From: JBFWRK01 sp050248955
GTDB lineage: Bacteria; Actinomycetota; Acidimicrobiia; Acidimicrobiales; Ilumatobacteraceae
Length of the DNA: 64,000 nt
NCBI GenBank assembly: GCA_050248955.1
Contig: JBFWRK010000018.1
Location: 27,513-91,512 of the forward strand
Direction: 5' to 3'
The position numbers and the translations under genes are program-made. Below are positions 17,153 through 26,663 of this stretch, piece after piece; position 1 is the first letter of the stretch, and each line of letters opens with the position of its first letter. The notes under the pieces were generated by a model. It was given only the letters and a program-made list of their open reading frames with translations, had not been told where the DNA came from and did not search any database.

Positions 17153-18157
17153 CTACGACGCGATGAGCTTGCGGAGCTCGACGAGTGGGCGCGGGCCGAC
17201 GTGGGCGATGACCTCCGCGGCGGCGATCGCGCCGTAGCGCCCGCACTCCCAGAGCTCGTGGCCGTGCGTGTAGCCGTAGAGGAAGCCGGCGGCGTAGAGG
17301 TCGCCGGCGCCCGTGGTGTCGATCACGCTCGGGACGGACTCGATCCCGATCTCGAGCACCTCGTCAGGTGTCACGATCACGGAGCCGGCTTCACCGCGGG
17401 TCACGACCGCCAGCGCGCAGTCGTCGCGGACGCGATCGACGGCGGCGTCGAACGACTCGACCTCGTACAGCGATGTGAGCTCGTCCTCGTTGCCGAACAG
17501 CACGTCGACCTCGTCCGTGACGAGCCCACGGAAGTCGCTGCGATGCCGGTCGACGCAGAACGAGTCGGACAGCGTGAGCGACACCTCGCGCCCTGCGGCG
17601 TGCGCGGCTCGGGCGGCGAGGCGGAACGCCTCCTTCGCCGCGGGACGGTCGTACAGGTAGCCCTCCATGTAGAGCACCGCACCGGCGGCGACGACCCGCG
17701 TATCGATGTCGTCGGGGCTCAACAGCGACGAGACCCCGAGGTAGGTGTTCATCGTGCGCTGCGCGTCGGGCGTGACGACGATCACGCAGCGGCCAGTCGG
17801 TGTGGCCGGATCGAGCGCGCCCGCCGCGAACTGCACGCCCACGGCCCGGAGGTCGTGGCCGAACACCGTGCCGAGGTCGTCGTTCGAGACCTTGCCGATG
17901 TACGCGGCACGCCCCCCGAACGAGGCGACGCCGCACACGGTGTTCGCCGCCGAACCGCCGCTCATCTCGACCGACACGCCGAGCGATCGGTACAGCGCCA
18001 TCGCCCGGTCCGTGTCGACCAGGGTCATCGCGCCTTTCACGAGCTCGTGCTCGACGAGGAAGTCGTCCGCGGCATGCGAGATCACGTCGACCAGGGCGTT
18101 GCCGATGCCGACGACGTCGTACAGCGGTGCAGGAGGCGTGACGTCTGATCCGGGCAC
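17153..18157 (-). CDS. PfkB-family sugar kinase, adenosine-kinase-like
   Basis: 334 residues, GTG start at 18157 (VPGSDVTPPAPLYDVVGIG). The first PfkB motif is GGSAANTVCGVASFGGRAAYIGKV; the second is DTTGAGDLYAAGFLYG, with the catalytic Asp in GAGD. The N-terminal VVGIGNALVDV and NTYLGVSSLL are found in the adenosine kinase/ribokinase group close to fungal/alphaproteobacterial Adk. Likely reaction: ATP-dependent phosphorylation of adenosine or another nucleoside, so it could salvage adenosine released from S-adenosylhomocysteine. Substrate assignment within PfkB is tentative. It is divergent from the aminopeptidase gene, about 100 bases away. Confidence 0.85.
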   Translation of the reverse strand: MPGSDVTPPAPLYDVVGIGNALVDVISHAADDFLVEHELVKGAMTLVDTDRAMALYRSLGVSVEMSGGSAANTVCGVASFGGRAAYIGKVSNDDLGTVFGHDLRAVGVQFAAGALDPATPTGRCVIVVTPDAQRTMNTYLGVSSLLSPDDIDTRVVAAGAVLYMEGYLYDRPAAKEAFRLAARAAHAAGREVSLTLSDSFCVDRHRSDFRGLVTDEVDVLFGNEDELTSLYEVESFDAAVDRVRDDCALAVVTRGEAGSVIVTPDEVLEIGIESVPSVIDTTGAGDLYAAGFLYGYTHGHELWECGRYGAIAAAEVIAHVGPRPLVELRKLIAS

Positions 18158-18242
18158 GAGCGAGCACGCTAGCGTCGGCACGACCTCAGCGAACGTCCCC
18201 ACCTGGGCGCGATGTGTCCGAGGCCCGCCCGGATCCAGCCCG

Positions 18243-18248
18243 TACGCT
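18243..18248 (+). promoter_or_regulatory. -10 box supporting the GTG 18256 start
   Basis: TACGCT lies seven bases before GTG 18256. It favours this start over the upstream GTG at 18214, which would put the box inside the gene. Confidence 0.45.
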
Positions 18249-18255
18249 CGTCGCC

Positions 18256-20835
18256 GTGATCGTGGACAACCCGTACCGGCTCCCCCGCACCGTCGTCCCC
18301 TCCCGCTACGACGTCGAGCTCGCGCCCGACCTCGCAGCGGCCACCTTCTCCGGCTGCGTACGGATCGACGTGGACATCGTCGAGGCGACCGCCGAGCTGG
18401 TGCTGAACGCCGCCGAGCTCGAGATCCGGTCGGCCCTGCTCCAGCTCGCCGACGGCACCACACCGGCAACGACCCACGAGCTCGACGAGGCAACCGAGCG
18501 GATGATCATCCGGTCCGATCGCGAGCTGCTACCGGGCCGCGCGCTGCTGACGATCGAGTTCGACGGTGTGCTGAACGACCGCCTCCGCGGGTTCTACCGA
18601 TCGACGTTCACGGACGACGACGGCGAGGAGCAGGTCATCGCCGCGAGTCAGATGCAGGCGACCGACTGCCGCAAGGCGTTCCCGTGCTGGGACGAGCCCG
18701 CCTTCAAGGCCGTCTTCGGCGCGACGCTCGTCGTCGACGCCGGGCTGCTCGCGATCTCGAACAGCCCCGAGGTCGCGCGGGAGGGACGCCCCGGACCGAA
18801 GGTGGCGATCCGCTACGCCGACACGATGGTGATGTCGTCGTACCTCGTCGCCTTCGTCGTCGGGCGGCTCGAAGCGACCGAGCCCGTCGACGTCGGCGGC
18901 ATCCCGCTCCGGCTCGTCCACGTGCCCGGCAAGGGCCACCTCGCGGCGTTCGGCCTCGACGTCGGCGCGTTCGCGCTGCGCTGGTTCCAGGAGTACTACG
19001 GCATCCCCTATCCCGGCGAGAAGGTCGACCTCGTCGCGTTGCCCGACTTCGCTGCCGGGGCGATGGAGAACCTCGGGTGCATCACGTTCCGCGAGAGCCT
19101 GCTCCTCGTCGATCCCGACACCAGCACGCAGGCCGAGCAGGAGCTCGTCGCCGACGTCGTCAGCCACGAGCTCGCCCACATGTGGTTCGGCGATCTCGTG
19201 ACGATGAGCTGGTGGAACGGGATCTGGCTCAACGAGGCCTTCGCCACGTTCATGGAGGTCGCCGCGTGCGAGGCATACCGCCCGGACTGGCGACGGTGGA
19301 CCTCGTTCAGCCTCGAGCGCACCACCGCGTTCGAGACCGACTCGCTCGCCAACACGCGCTCGGTCGAGTACGAGGTCCGCTCGCCCACCGACACCGAGGG
19401 CATGTTCGACGTCCTGACGTACCAGAAGGGCGGATCGCTGCTCCGGATGCTGCAGCAGTTCATCGGGGAGGAGCCGTTCCGCGCCGGGATCAACCACTAC
19501 CTCCGGACGCACAGCTACGCGAACACCGAGACCGGTGACCTCTGGGACGCCATCGAGCACGTGACGGGGCAGCCCGCCCGGCGACTGATGGACAGCTGGA
19601 TCTGGCAGCCCGGCTACCCGATCGTGTCCGCGCACGTCGACGGCACCGAGCTCGTGTTGCGCCAGCAGCGCTTCGGGTTCGACGACGAGACGGCGAGCGA
19701 CCCGAGCCGCTGGGTCATCCCCGTGCACATCAGCCAGCGGGCCGACGCATCCGCCGACGCGAGCGCCGCGCTGGAGCGCAAGGTGCTGCTCGACGGCGAC
19801 GAGTTGCGCGTCCCGCTGCTCTCGCCAGATGCAACCGTGATCGTGAATGCGGGCGGCCACGGCTTCTTCCGCGTCAGCTACGACGACACGCTGCGCAGCA
19901 GGCTCACCGACAAGGTCGTGGCATCGATGTCGACCGTCGAGCGCTACATGCTCGTCGACGACACGTGGGCGGCAGTGGTGTCCGGCAGGCTGGCGGCGGG
20001 TGCGTTCCTCGAGCTCGCCCGATCCTTCTCCGGCGAGCGCGAGCTGCAGGTCTGGCAGGCACTCGCGAACGGCTTGCGATCGTGCAGCCGCCTGCTCGAG
20101 GGTGACGCGCTGACGAGCTTCCGCGCGGTCGTGCGGGAGATCGTCGCGCCGGCGCTCGGCCGTCTCGGTTGGGAGCCGGCAGACGGCGAGGACGACCTCA
20201 CCGGGCAGCTCCGCGGCTTGCTCGTCGGCCTGAGCGCGGTGCTCGGCGAGGACGCCGACTCCCAGCAGCGGGCCCGCCAGCTCTTCGAGCGCGCCCAGGC
20301 CGGCGCGACCGTCGACCCCGAACTGCTCGCCGCGGCCACGAGCGTGGTCGCCTCGACCGGCACCGTCGAGGACTACGAGCACTTCATCGAGCGCTTCCGC
20401 CACGGCGCCACGCCGCAGGAGCAGTTGCGCCACCTGTACGCGCTCGCCGAGTTCGACGACGCGGCGCTGATGCAGCGCACGTGCGACTTCGCGTTCTCCG
20501 GCGAGGTGAAGTCGCAGAACGCTCCGTTCCTCCTCGGGCGTTGCATCGCCAACCGCGATCACGGGCCATTGGCATGGCGGCGCGTCCGCGAACGCTGGGC
20601 CGACGCGGTGGCGACCTTCCCGTCGAACACGATCATCCGGATGATCGACTCGGTGAAGCTCCTGAACCGGCCGGAGCAAGAGGCGGACATCCAGGGGTTC
20701 TTCGCCGAGCACGACATCCCGCAGTCGGCCAAGACGCTGCAGCAGGTGCTCGAACGCCAACGGGTCAACGTCGCGCTGCGTACCCGGGAGGAAGCGCGGC
20801 TGGCGTCGGACATCGACCGCCTGCTCGGCAGGTGA
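18256..20835 (+). CDS. pepN: M1 family zinc aminopeptidase (PepN-type)
   Basis: 859 residues from GTG 18256 (VIVDNPYRLPRTVVPSRY). The substrate-anchoring GAMEN is residues 268-272, the zinc site is H304-E-L-A-H308, and the third ligand is E327 in WLNEAFA. The DTCR-like ATDCRKAFPCWDEPAFKAVF and the long C-terminal ERAP1-like helical domain are present. It removes N-terminal residues from peptides in the cytosol. Its stop overlaps the start of the metallophosphoesterase gene (GTGA), so the two are translationally coupled. Confidence 0.95.
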   Translation: MIVDNPYRLPRTVVPSRYDVELAPDLAAATFSGCVRIDVDIVEATAELVLNAAELEIRSALLQLADGTTPATTHELDEATERMIIRSDRELLPGRALLTIEFDGVLNDRLRGFYRSTFTDDDGEEQVIAASQMQATDCRKAFPCWDEPAFKAVFGATLVVDAGLLAISNSPEVAREGRPGPKVAIRYADTMVMSSYLVAFVVGRLEATEPVDVGGIPLRLVHVPGKGHLAAFGLDVGAFALRWFQEYYGIPYPGEKVDLVALPDFAAGAMENLGCITFRESLLLVDPDTSTQAEQELVADVVSHELAHMWFGDLVTMSWWNGIWLNEAFATFMEVAACEAYRPDWRRWTSFSLERTTAFETDSLANTRSVEYEVRSPTDTEGMFDVLTYQKGGSLLRMLQQFIGEEPFRAGINHYLRTHSYANTETGDLWDAIEHVTGQPARRLMDSWIWQPGYPIVSAHVDGTELVLRQQRFGFDDETASDPSRWVIPVHISQRADASADASAALERKVLLDGDELRVPLLSPDATVIVNAGGHGFFRVSYDDTLRSRLTDKVVASMSTVERYMLVDDTWAAVVSGRLAAGAFLELARSFSGERELQVWQALANGLRSCSRLLEGDALTSFRAVVREIVAPALGRLGWEPADGEDDLTGQLRGLLVGLSAVLGEDADSQQRARQLFERAQAGATVDPELLAAATSVVASTGTVEDYEHFIERFRHGATPQEQLRHLYALAEFDDAALMQRTCDFAFSGEVKSQNAPFLLGRCIANRDHGPLAWRRVRERWADAVATFPSNTIIRMIDSVKLLNRPEQEADIQGFFAEHDIPQSAKTLQQVLERQRVNVALRTREEARLASDIDRLLGR

Positions 20836-21938
20836 GCAACGGGCCCACCGCGTTCGGCGTGGGGACGAACTGGCTGCAGCTCGTGTGGTCGCGGGTCCCG
20901 GCCGGCGAGCACACGGTCCGGGTCGGTGACGAGGTGTGGACGCTCGACGGCGACGCCACGTCGACGAGCAGCATCTACGTGCGCGGTCTGCGCCCTGACA
21001 CGGCATACGAGATCGTCGTCGACGGTCGCCCCAGCACGACGGTGCGGACGCTCGTCCAGCCACCCGGCGCGTTGCTGGCGCGGGTGGCGACGATCTCCGA
21101 CCTCCACGTCGGCGAGCTCGCGTTCGGGTTCCTCCCCCGGCTGCGGTCGCAGCCGAAGGGAGGTGATGCCGGCGATGCCCATCCGATGTGGGGCCTGCGG
21201 GCCGGGATCGACGAGATCAGGGACTGGGGCCCCGACCTGCTCGTCGTGAAGGGCGACCTCGGTCATCGCAACGTTCCTCGGGAGTACGACCTGCTCGCGC
21301 CGGAGCTGCTCCGCGCCGGTGTGCCACTGCTGGTCACCGCTGGGAACCACGACGGCGGCAACCAGCGGCGCTGCGATGCAGCGGTGGAACTGGCCCGGCA
21401 CGGCATCGACATCACCGGGTCCGTGCAGACCCGCGACCTCGGCGGCGCCCGGGTCGTGCTCGCCGACACGGTGATCGAGGGCGAGCACGGTGGGACGGTG
21501 CAGCGCTGCCAGAGCGACCTCCTCGCAGCGGTCGACAGCCACAGCGGCCCGTGCCTCGTCGCGCTCCACCACCAGTTGATGACGACGCGGTTCCCGTACT
21601 ACCTCCCGGTCGGCATCCCGAAGAAGGAGGCCACGCCGTTCCTCGACGCGCTCGCGGCCGCTCGGCCGGGCACGATGGTCACGTCCGGCCACACGCACCG
21701 CAACCGCGCCCGCCGCCACGGATCGCTGATGGTCACCGAGGTCGGCGCGCCGAAGGACCACCCGGCGGTGTGGGCGTCGTACGAGCTCTACGAGGGCGGC
21801 GTGGTGCAGACCGTCCGACGGATCGTCGAGCCACAGACGCTCGCGTGGAGCGAGCGGTGCGGCGCCGCCGTCGCCTCCGTGTGGGGGCGATGGTCGCCGG
21901 GCCGGCTCACCGACCGGTGCATCGCACACGTCGTCTGA
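20832..21938 (+). CDS. metallophosphoesterase with N-terminal fibronectin-like segment
   Basis: 368 residues from a GTG that overlaps the pepN stop. Residues 1-75 look like a small beta domain (WSRVPAGEHTVRVGDEVWTL, YVRGLRPDTAYEIVVDGR), as in fibronectin type III or purple-acid-phosphatase N domains. The calcineurin-like metal motifs follow in order: ISDLHVGE (D-x-H), VVKGDLGH (GDxxx with His), TAGNHDGG (GNHD), ALHHQL and SGHTHRNR (GHxH). All six metal ligands are present, so it is probably active. No signal peptide; substrate unknown. Confidence 0.88.
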   Translation: MSNGPTAFGVGTNWLQLVWSRVPAGEHTVRVGDEVWTLDGDATSTSSIYVRGLRPDTAYEIVVDGRPSTTVRTLVQPPGALLARVATISDLHVGELAFGFLPRLRSQPKGGDAGDAHPMWGLRAGIDEIRDWGPDLLVVKGDLGHRNVPREYDLLAPELLRAGVPLLVTAGNHDGGNQRRCDAAVELARHGIDITGSVQTRDLGGARVVLADTVIEGEHGGTVQRCQSDLLAAVDSHSGPCLVALHHQLMTTRFPYYLPVGIPKKEATPFLDALAAARPGTMVTSGHTHRNRARRHGSLMVTEVGAPKDHPAVWASYELYEGGVVQTVRRIVEPQTLAWSERCGAAVASVWGRWSPGRLTDRCIAHVV

Positions 21939-22149
21939 CCGCGTCGCCTGACCGCGTCGCCTGGCCGCGCCGTCCGAACGCGTGTCCCACCCGGCTCGGC
22001 GAGACGTGCGGCACGTGAGCCGGACGTCACGGCGAATCGGGCCCTTCGGGAGCCCCTGCTGACGCCACGGACGACCGGGTCGTCGATACGGTTGATCTCG
22101 TCATCCAGCGCCTCTCCCCCCGGAGGCGCGCGAGCCGGGAGGTTCCCCC

Positions 22150-22554
22150 ATGACCCGTTCCACAGTCCTCGTCGCGCTCGACCCCTCGTCGGCGAAGGGT
22201 GAGTCGGCGCTGTCGCTCGTCGAGCGCACCGACCACGTCACCCTCTTCCTGCCCCTCAGCGGGTCCGCGTCGCGCGCCTTGAGCGAGTACGCCGCCGCCG
22301 AGAACATCAGCATCCCGACGGCCGGCGAGGTCTATCTCGACCAGGTGGCCACCAGGCTCCGCTCCGACGGCTACGCGGTCGACGCGGTGTCGAGCAGCGC
22401 GGTCAACGCCGTCGACGAGATCCTCCACCTGGTCGGCACCGAGCGGGTCACGAAGGTCGCGCTCCCGGCAGGTTCGATCGCCCTCGATCGCCGGTCGCTC
22501 GGTCGCCTCGTCTCGTCGTGCCCCGTCCCGGTCGTGATCGCGCCCGCCGCCTGA
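22150..22554 (+). CDS. small UspA-like (universal stress fold) protein
   Basis: 134 residues with a strong GGGAGG site before ATG 22150. It starts TVLVALDPSSAKGESALSLV and ends VTKVALPAGSIALDRRSLGRLVSSCPVPVVIAPAA, the beta-alpha pattern with a closing PVPVVIAP strand of the universal stress protein fold. The ATP-binding Gly motif (GSxG...S) is only partly present, so nucleotide binding is uncertain. It may be cotranscribed with pabBC, which follows 21 bases later. Confidence 0.6.
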   Translation: MTRSTVLVALDPSSAKGESALSLVERTDHVTLFLPLSGSASRALSEYAAAENISIPTAGEVYLDQVATRLRSDGYAVDAVSSSAVNAVDEILHLVGTERVTKVALPAGSIALDRRSLGRLVSSCPVPVVIAPAA

Positions 22555-22575
22555 GCGACGGACCATGATCGGCGG

Positions 22576-24345
22576 GTGAGCCGGGCCAGATTCGACGACA
22601 GCAGCGCCGGCCGCACCCAGGCCTGGGAGCTGACCGGCCCGATCGGCGCGCTCGTCGCCTGGGACGTCGATGCCGTGGTGGACGTCCTCGCCGCCGCCGA
22701 ACGCCGCGCGCTCGACGGGTACTGGGTCGCCGGCTTCGTCAGCTACGACGCCGCGCCGGCGCTCGTACCCGAGGCGCCGGTCCCGGAGCGTGCTGTCCGC
22801 GAAGCCGGTGAGGTCCGCGAACCCAGACCCGTGCCGCTCGCGTGGTTCGGCGTCTTCACCGGTCGACGCGAGGTCGATCCGCTACCGGTCGACGTGGACG
22901 GCTGCGCACCCGCCCCGGCGACCTGTCGCGTGACCGAGCACGAGCACGCAGCCGCTGTGGCCGAGATCCGTGAAGCCATCGGCCGCGGCGACGTGTACCA
23001 GGTCAACCTGACGGCCAGGCTCGACCAACCGGTCGGGGCTGACCCCGAGCAGGTCTACGCGCGGCTCGTCGACGCCAGCGCGGCCCAGTACTGCGCGCAC
23101 CTCTCGTTCGAGGGTGTCGACGTCCTCTCCATCTCGCCGGAGCTGTTCTTCGAGATCGACGACCACACGATCCGGACGAGGCCGATGAAGGGCACCGCCC
23201 GCCGCGGCCGCTGGTCGGAGGAGGACCTCGCAATGGCGACGGCACTCGAGGCGAGCGAGAAGGACCGCGCCGAGAACGTGATGATCGTCGACCTGCTGCG
23301 CAACGACCTCGGCCGCGTCGCGGTCGTGGGCTCGGTGCAGGTGGAGGAGCTGCTGTCGCTCGAGCGCTACCCGACCGTCTGGCAGCTCACCTCGACGGTG
23401 AGCGCGACGCTGCCGAGCGCGTGGTCGCTCGTCGACGTCTTCCGAGCGTTGTTCCCGTGCGGCTCCGTGACCGGGGCGCCGAAGATCGCGGCGATGAGAG
23501 CGATCACCGCGCTCGAGACGTCGCCACGGGGCGTGTACTGCGGAACGGTCGGCTGGATCGCACCGGGACGGAAGCACGCGTCGTTCAACGTCGCGATCCG
23601 CACAGCGGTGCTCGACGGCAGCGGACTGCTGACCTACGGCAGCGGCGGGGGCGTCACGTGGGGCTCCTCGTCCGCCGCGGAGTGGGACGAGCTGCAGGCC
23701 AAGGCGGAGGTGCTCACCCGCGTCCCGTCGACCGCGGTCGGGCTCGTGGAGACGATGCGCTGGGAACCCGGAAGCGGCATCGAGCTGCTCGCGCTGCACC
23801 TCGCACGGCTGCAGGCATCGGGCACGCGCCTCGGCGTGCCGGTCGATCCCGTCGTCGTGCAGAACGCGATCGACGGAGCAGTCGCGGGCCGCGACACCGG
23901 CGCGAGGGTCCGGCTCGTCGTCCACCCCGACGGCACGCTCACCGTGACGTCCGCGGACCTCGCACCGTGCAGCCCGGACCCGGTCCGGCTCGCGCTCGAC
24001 GGTGACCCGATCGATCCCGCCGATCTGTGCTGGTACCACAAGACGACCGACCGGGAGCGCTACGACGGGCGGCGACGCGACGCGCCCCACGCCGACGACG
24101 TCGTGCTGCTGAACCGGCACGGCGAGGTGACGGAGACGACGATCGCGTCGATCGGCGCCCGCATCGACGGGCAGTGGTGCACGCCCCCGCTCGGCTCCGG
24201 TTGCCTCCCGGGTGTGTATCGCCGGCACCTGCTCGATCGCGGCGTCCTCGTCGAGCGGGCGATGACGGTCGACGATCTGCGCGACGCGACCGAGCTCGCG
24301 GTGTTCAACGCGGTCCGCGGCTGGCGAGCGGCCGTCCTCGTCTGA
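22576..24345 (+). CDS. pabB: aminodeoxychorismate synthase component I fused to a 4-amino-4-deoxychorismate lyase-like domain
   Basis: 589 residues, GTG start. Residues 1 to about 385 are PabB: GRGDVYQVNLTARL, RTRPMKGTARRGRW (chorismate site), IVDLLRNDLGRVA, PCGSVTGAPKIAAM and YCGTVGWIAPGRKHASFNVAIRT. From about 395 (GLVETMRWEPGSGIELLALHLARL) the sequence is a fold-type IV PLP domain like PabC, with a candidate PLP-binding Lys in WYHKTTDRERYD and EVTETTIASI. The fusion makes 4-aminobenzoate from chorismate for folate; a glutaminase (PabA) must act in trans. CATGAT a few bases before the start may be its -10. Confidence 0.93.
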   Translation: MSRARFDDSSAGRTQAWELTGPIGALVAWDVDAVVDVLAAAERRALDGYWVAGFVSYDAAPALVPEAPVPERAVREAGEVREPRPVPLAWFGVFTGRREVDPLPVDVDGCAPAPATCRVTEHEHAAAVAEIREAIGRGDVYQVNLTARLDQPVGADPEQVYARLVDASAAQYCAHLSFEGVDVLSISPELFFEIDDHTIRTRPMKGTARRGRWSEEDLAMATALEASEKDRAENVMIVDLLRNDLGRVAVVGSVQVEELLSLERYPTVWQLTSTVSATLPSAWSLVDVFRALFPCGSVTGAPKIAAMRAITALETSPRGVYCGTVGWIAPGRKHASFNVAIRTAVLDGSGLLTYGSGGGVTWGSSSAAEWDELQAKAEVLTRVPSTAVGLVETMRWEPGSGIELLALHLARLQASGTRLGVPVDPVVVQNAIDGAVAGRDTGARVRLVVHPDGTLTVTSADLAPCSPDPVRLALDGDPIDPADLCWYHKTTDRERYDGRRRDAPHADDVVLLNRHGEVTETTIASIGARIDGQWCTPPLGSGCLPGVYRRHLLDRGVLVERAMTVDDLRDATELAVFNAVRGWRAAVLV

Positions 24346-24367
24346 CCGCAGGCGCCGGTCGTCGAGA

Positions 24368-24823
24368 TCAGTTGCGCCCGGCTGCGGACGATGCCGAGCA
24401 GTCCGTGCACCGTCCGAGCACCGCGAAGTGCCGTTGATCGATCTCGAAGCCGAACTCGGACCGCAGCCGGCGGCGCAACACCTCGAAGGTGCGGTCGGGG
24501 ACCTCGACGACCCGGTTGCACGTCTGGCAGACGAGATGGTGGTGGGTGTCGTCGGCGAAGTGGTAGACGGCCGGACCGTGGCCGAGATGGACGTGGTCGA
24601 CCACACCGAGCCGCTCGAGGTCGTCGAGGAAGCGGTAGACCGTGGATTCGTGCACGTCGGGTTGACGGGCCTGGACCGCGGCGGTCAGCTGCTCTGCCGT
24701 GGGGTGTTCCTCGTGGTCGAGGAGCGCCTCGAGGATCGCCCGGCGTGGGCTCGTGACCCTGCCGCCGTTCTCCCGGAGGAGGGCGAGCACTCGCTCCAGC
24801 CGTTCTGCTCGTGCCGCGGTCAT
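24368..24823 (-). CDS. Fur-family regulator, probably Zur
   Basis: 151 residues from ATG 24823 (MTAARAERLERVLAL). A winged helix (RVTSPRRAILEALLDHEEHPTAEQL, HESTVYRFLDDLERLGVVDHV) is followed by the metal-rich dimerisation domain: HFADDTHHHLVCQTCNRVVEV and the C-terminal CTDC that completes the structural zinc site. It is divergent from the zinc importer znuACB, which makes zinc-dependent repression of that operon the natural reading. I could not identify a convincing Zur box in the 74-base intergenic region. Confidence 0.9.
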   Translation of the reverse strand: MTAARAERLERVLALLRENGGRVTSPRRAILEALLDHEEHPTAEQLTAAVQARQPDVHESTVYRFLDDLERLGVVDHVHLGHGPAVYHFADDTHHHLVCQTCNRVVEVPDRTFEVLRRRLRSEFGFEIDQRHFAVLGRCTDCSASSAAGRN

Positions 24824-24861
24824 CGACTTCGAGCGTACCTGGCACTCGTACTGCGACTGCC

Positions 24862-24891
24862 TTGCAACAGCGACCGACCTTCATTTATCAT
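24862..24891 (+). promoter_or_regulatory. znuA promoter, leaderless
   Basis: TTGCAA (-35, 24862-24867), 18-base spacer, TATCAT (-10, 24886-24891), then six bases to the ATG at 24898. The start codon coincides with the expected transcription start. The AT-rich block in this otherwise GC-rich gap is the likely operator region. Confidence 0.7.
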
Positions 24892-24897
24892 CGTGTG

Positions 24898-25899
24898 ATG
24901 GGACGACGAGCGCTGGCGGTGCTGGTCGCGACCGCGGCTGCCGGCAGCGTGCTCGGAGGCTGTGGTGACGACGAGGTCGGCGCGACGGCCGCCGGCGGCC
25001 GCGTGCAGATCGTCACGACGGTCGCCCCGATCACGAGCATCGTGGCGAACATCGTCGGCGACCGGGCGGACGTCGAGGGCATCGTCCCGGAGGGCACGAA
25101 CTCGCACACGTTCGAGCCCGAGCCGAGCGTCGCGGAGCTGCTGTCGACGGCCGACGTGGTGTACATCAACGGGCTCGTCCTCGAGGAACCGACCAAGGAT
25201 CTCGCCTTGGCGCATCTCCGGGACGGCGCGGCGCTCGTCGAGCTCGGCACGCTTGCGATCCCCAAGAGCGAGCACATCTACGACTTCTCGTTCCCCGAGG
25301 GAGACGGCAAGCCGAACCCTCATCTCTGGACGGACCCCACGCTCGCGCGGCGGTACGCCGAGATCGTCAAGGACGACATGTCAGCGCGGGACCCGGACAA
25401 CGCCGGCTACTACGCCGCCAACTACGCCGCGTTCTCCGACCTCGTCGACGAGCTCGACGCTGCGATGCGCGCTTCCTTCGCCACGATCCCGAAGCGGGAG
25501 CTGCTCACCTACCACGACGCGTACGCCTACTTCGCGAGGACGTACGACTGGAAGGTGATCGGCGCGATCCAGGTCTCGGACTTCGAGGATCCGACGCCGG
25601 CGGAGGTCGCCGATCTCATCGAGCAGGTCGAGGCCGAAGGCGTACCGGCGATCTTCGGTTCGGAGGTGTTCCCCAGCCCGGTGCTCGAGCTGATCGGCAA
25701 GGAGACCGGCGTCGCCTACGTCGACGAGCTGCGCGACGACGACCTGCCCGGCGCTCCCGGCGACGTCGAGCACTCGTGGCTCGGCCTCATGCGCTTCGAC
25801 TACGTCACCATGACCGAGGCTCTCGGCGGTGACGCCACGGCGCTGAAGAGTGTCGAGCTGCGCAACGTCGCGCCCGACGAAGCAACGTACCCGCAATGA
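24898..25899 (+). CDS. znuA: zinc ABC transporter substrate-binding lipoprotein
   Basis: 333 residues from ATG 24898. Signal peptide with lipobox LGGC (C21). The cluster A-I metal-binding fold is shown by VVTTVAPITSIVANIVGD-type start, GTNSHTFEPEPS (first His), NPHLWTDPTLA (second His), LLTYHDAYAYFARTYDW (third His) and a late acidic ligand region FGSEVF. It has no His-rich loop. It captures Zn(II) (or Mn(II)) outside the membrane for the permease encoded next. The stop overlaps the ATPase start (ATGA). The neighbouring Zur-like gene argues for zinc. Confidence 0.92.
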   Translation: MGRRALAVLVATAAAGSVLGGCGDDEVGATAAGGRVQIVTTVAPITSIVANIVGDRADVEGIVPEGTNSHTFEPEPSVAELLSTADVVYINGLVLEEPTKDLALAHLRDGAALVELGTLAIPKSEHIYDFSFPEGDGKPNPHLWTDPTLARRYAEIVKDDMSARDPDNAGYYAANYAAFSDLVDELDAAMRASFATIPKRELLTYHDAYAYFARTYDWKVIGAIQVSDFEDPTPAEVADLIEQVEAEGVPAIFGSEVFPSPVLELIGKETGVAYVDELRDDDLPGAPGDVEHSWLGLMRFDYVTMTEALGGDATALKSVELRNVAPDEATYPQ

Positions 25900-26663
25900 T
25901 CGCTCCAGCGAGGGAGGAACTGGTCCGGGTGGACCGGGTCACGTGTGCGTACGGCGCCCAGCCGGCGCTGGTCGATGTCGACCTCCGGGTCACGGCGCGG
26001 CAGTTCACCGGGATCGTCGGCCCGTCAGGATCGGGCAAGACGACGTTGTTGCGGGTCCTACTCGGCACGGTGCGCCCGGTCGCCGGCTCGGTCCACCGTC
26101 GTCGCGATCTGCGCGTCGGTTACGTCCCACAGGTCGAGACCGTCAACTGGAGCTTCCCGGTCACCGTGAGCGAGTGCGTGCTGATGGCCCGAACCCACGG
26201 TCGGGTGCTGCCGTGGCGGAGCCGGGCAGAGCGCGCAGAGGTGAGCGAGGTCCTGTCACGACTCGGCATCGAGGAGCTCGCCGACCGGCACATCCGCGAT
26301 CTGTCGGGCGGCCAGCAGCAGCGCGTGTTCATCGCCCGCGCGTTGCTCGGCGCACCGCAACTGCTGCTCATGGACGAACCGACGTCCGGCGTGGACGTGC
26401 GCACCCGCCACGAGATCCTCCACCTGCTCGACGAGCTCTACCGCAGCGGACTCGCGATCGTGCTCACCACCCACGACCTCAACGGCATGGCTGCGCACCT
26501 CCCCCACCTCATCTGCCTCAATCGCGAGGTGCTCGGCCAAGGAGCGCCGCGCGCGGTGCTCACCTCCGACATCCTGGAGCGCACGTACGGGGCGAAGATG
26601 GAGGTGCTCCAACACGCGGGCATGCCGATCGTCCTCGATCACTACCTCGCGGCCGGTGCCTGA
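25896..26663 (+). CDS. znuC: zinc ABC transporter ATP-binding protein
   Basis: 255 residues. Walker A GPSGSGKTT, Q-loop YVPQVETVNW, signature LSGGQQQRVFIARALL, Walker B LLLMDEPTSGVD and the switch His in LTTHDLNGMAAHL are all intact. It powers the importer together with the membrane protein encoded next. Starts inside the znuA stop (ATGA) and overlaps the permease gene by eight bases, so the three proteins are made in a fixed ratio. Confidence 0.95.
   Translation: MIAPAREELVRVDRVTCAYGAQPALVDVDLRVTARQFTGIVGPSGSGKTTLLRVLLGTVRPVAGSVHRRRDLRVGYVPQVETVNWSFPVTVSECVLMARTHGRVLPWRSRAERAEVSEVLSRLGIEELADRHIRDLSGGQQQRVFIARALLGAPQLLLMDEPTSGVDVRTRHEILHLLDELYRSGLAIVLTTHDLNGMAAHLPHLICLNREVLGQGAPRAVLTSDILERTYGAKMEVLQHAGMPIVLDHYLAAGA

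Noticed and set aside
18214..18255. Upstream GTG as the aminopeptidase start
   Set aside because: GTG 18256 is placed seven bases after a -10 box and begins at the usual family N-terminus; the extra 14 residues have no support.
21930..22149. Three imperfect copies of CTGACCGCGTCGC after the metallophosphoesterase gene as a regulatory repeat
   Set aside because: Period 13 over less than 40 bases with decay in the third copy; probably simple slippage, with no sign of function.
24824..24897. Zur box between the regulator and znuA
   Set aside because: The AT-rich stretch is visible, but I could not find a convincing palindrome matching known actinobacterial Zur sites, so only the promoter is reported.
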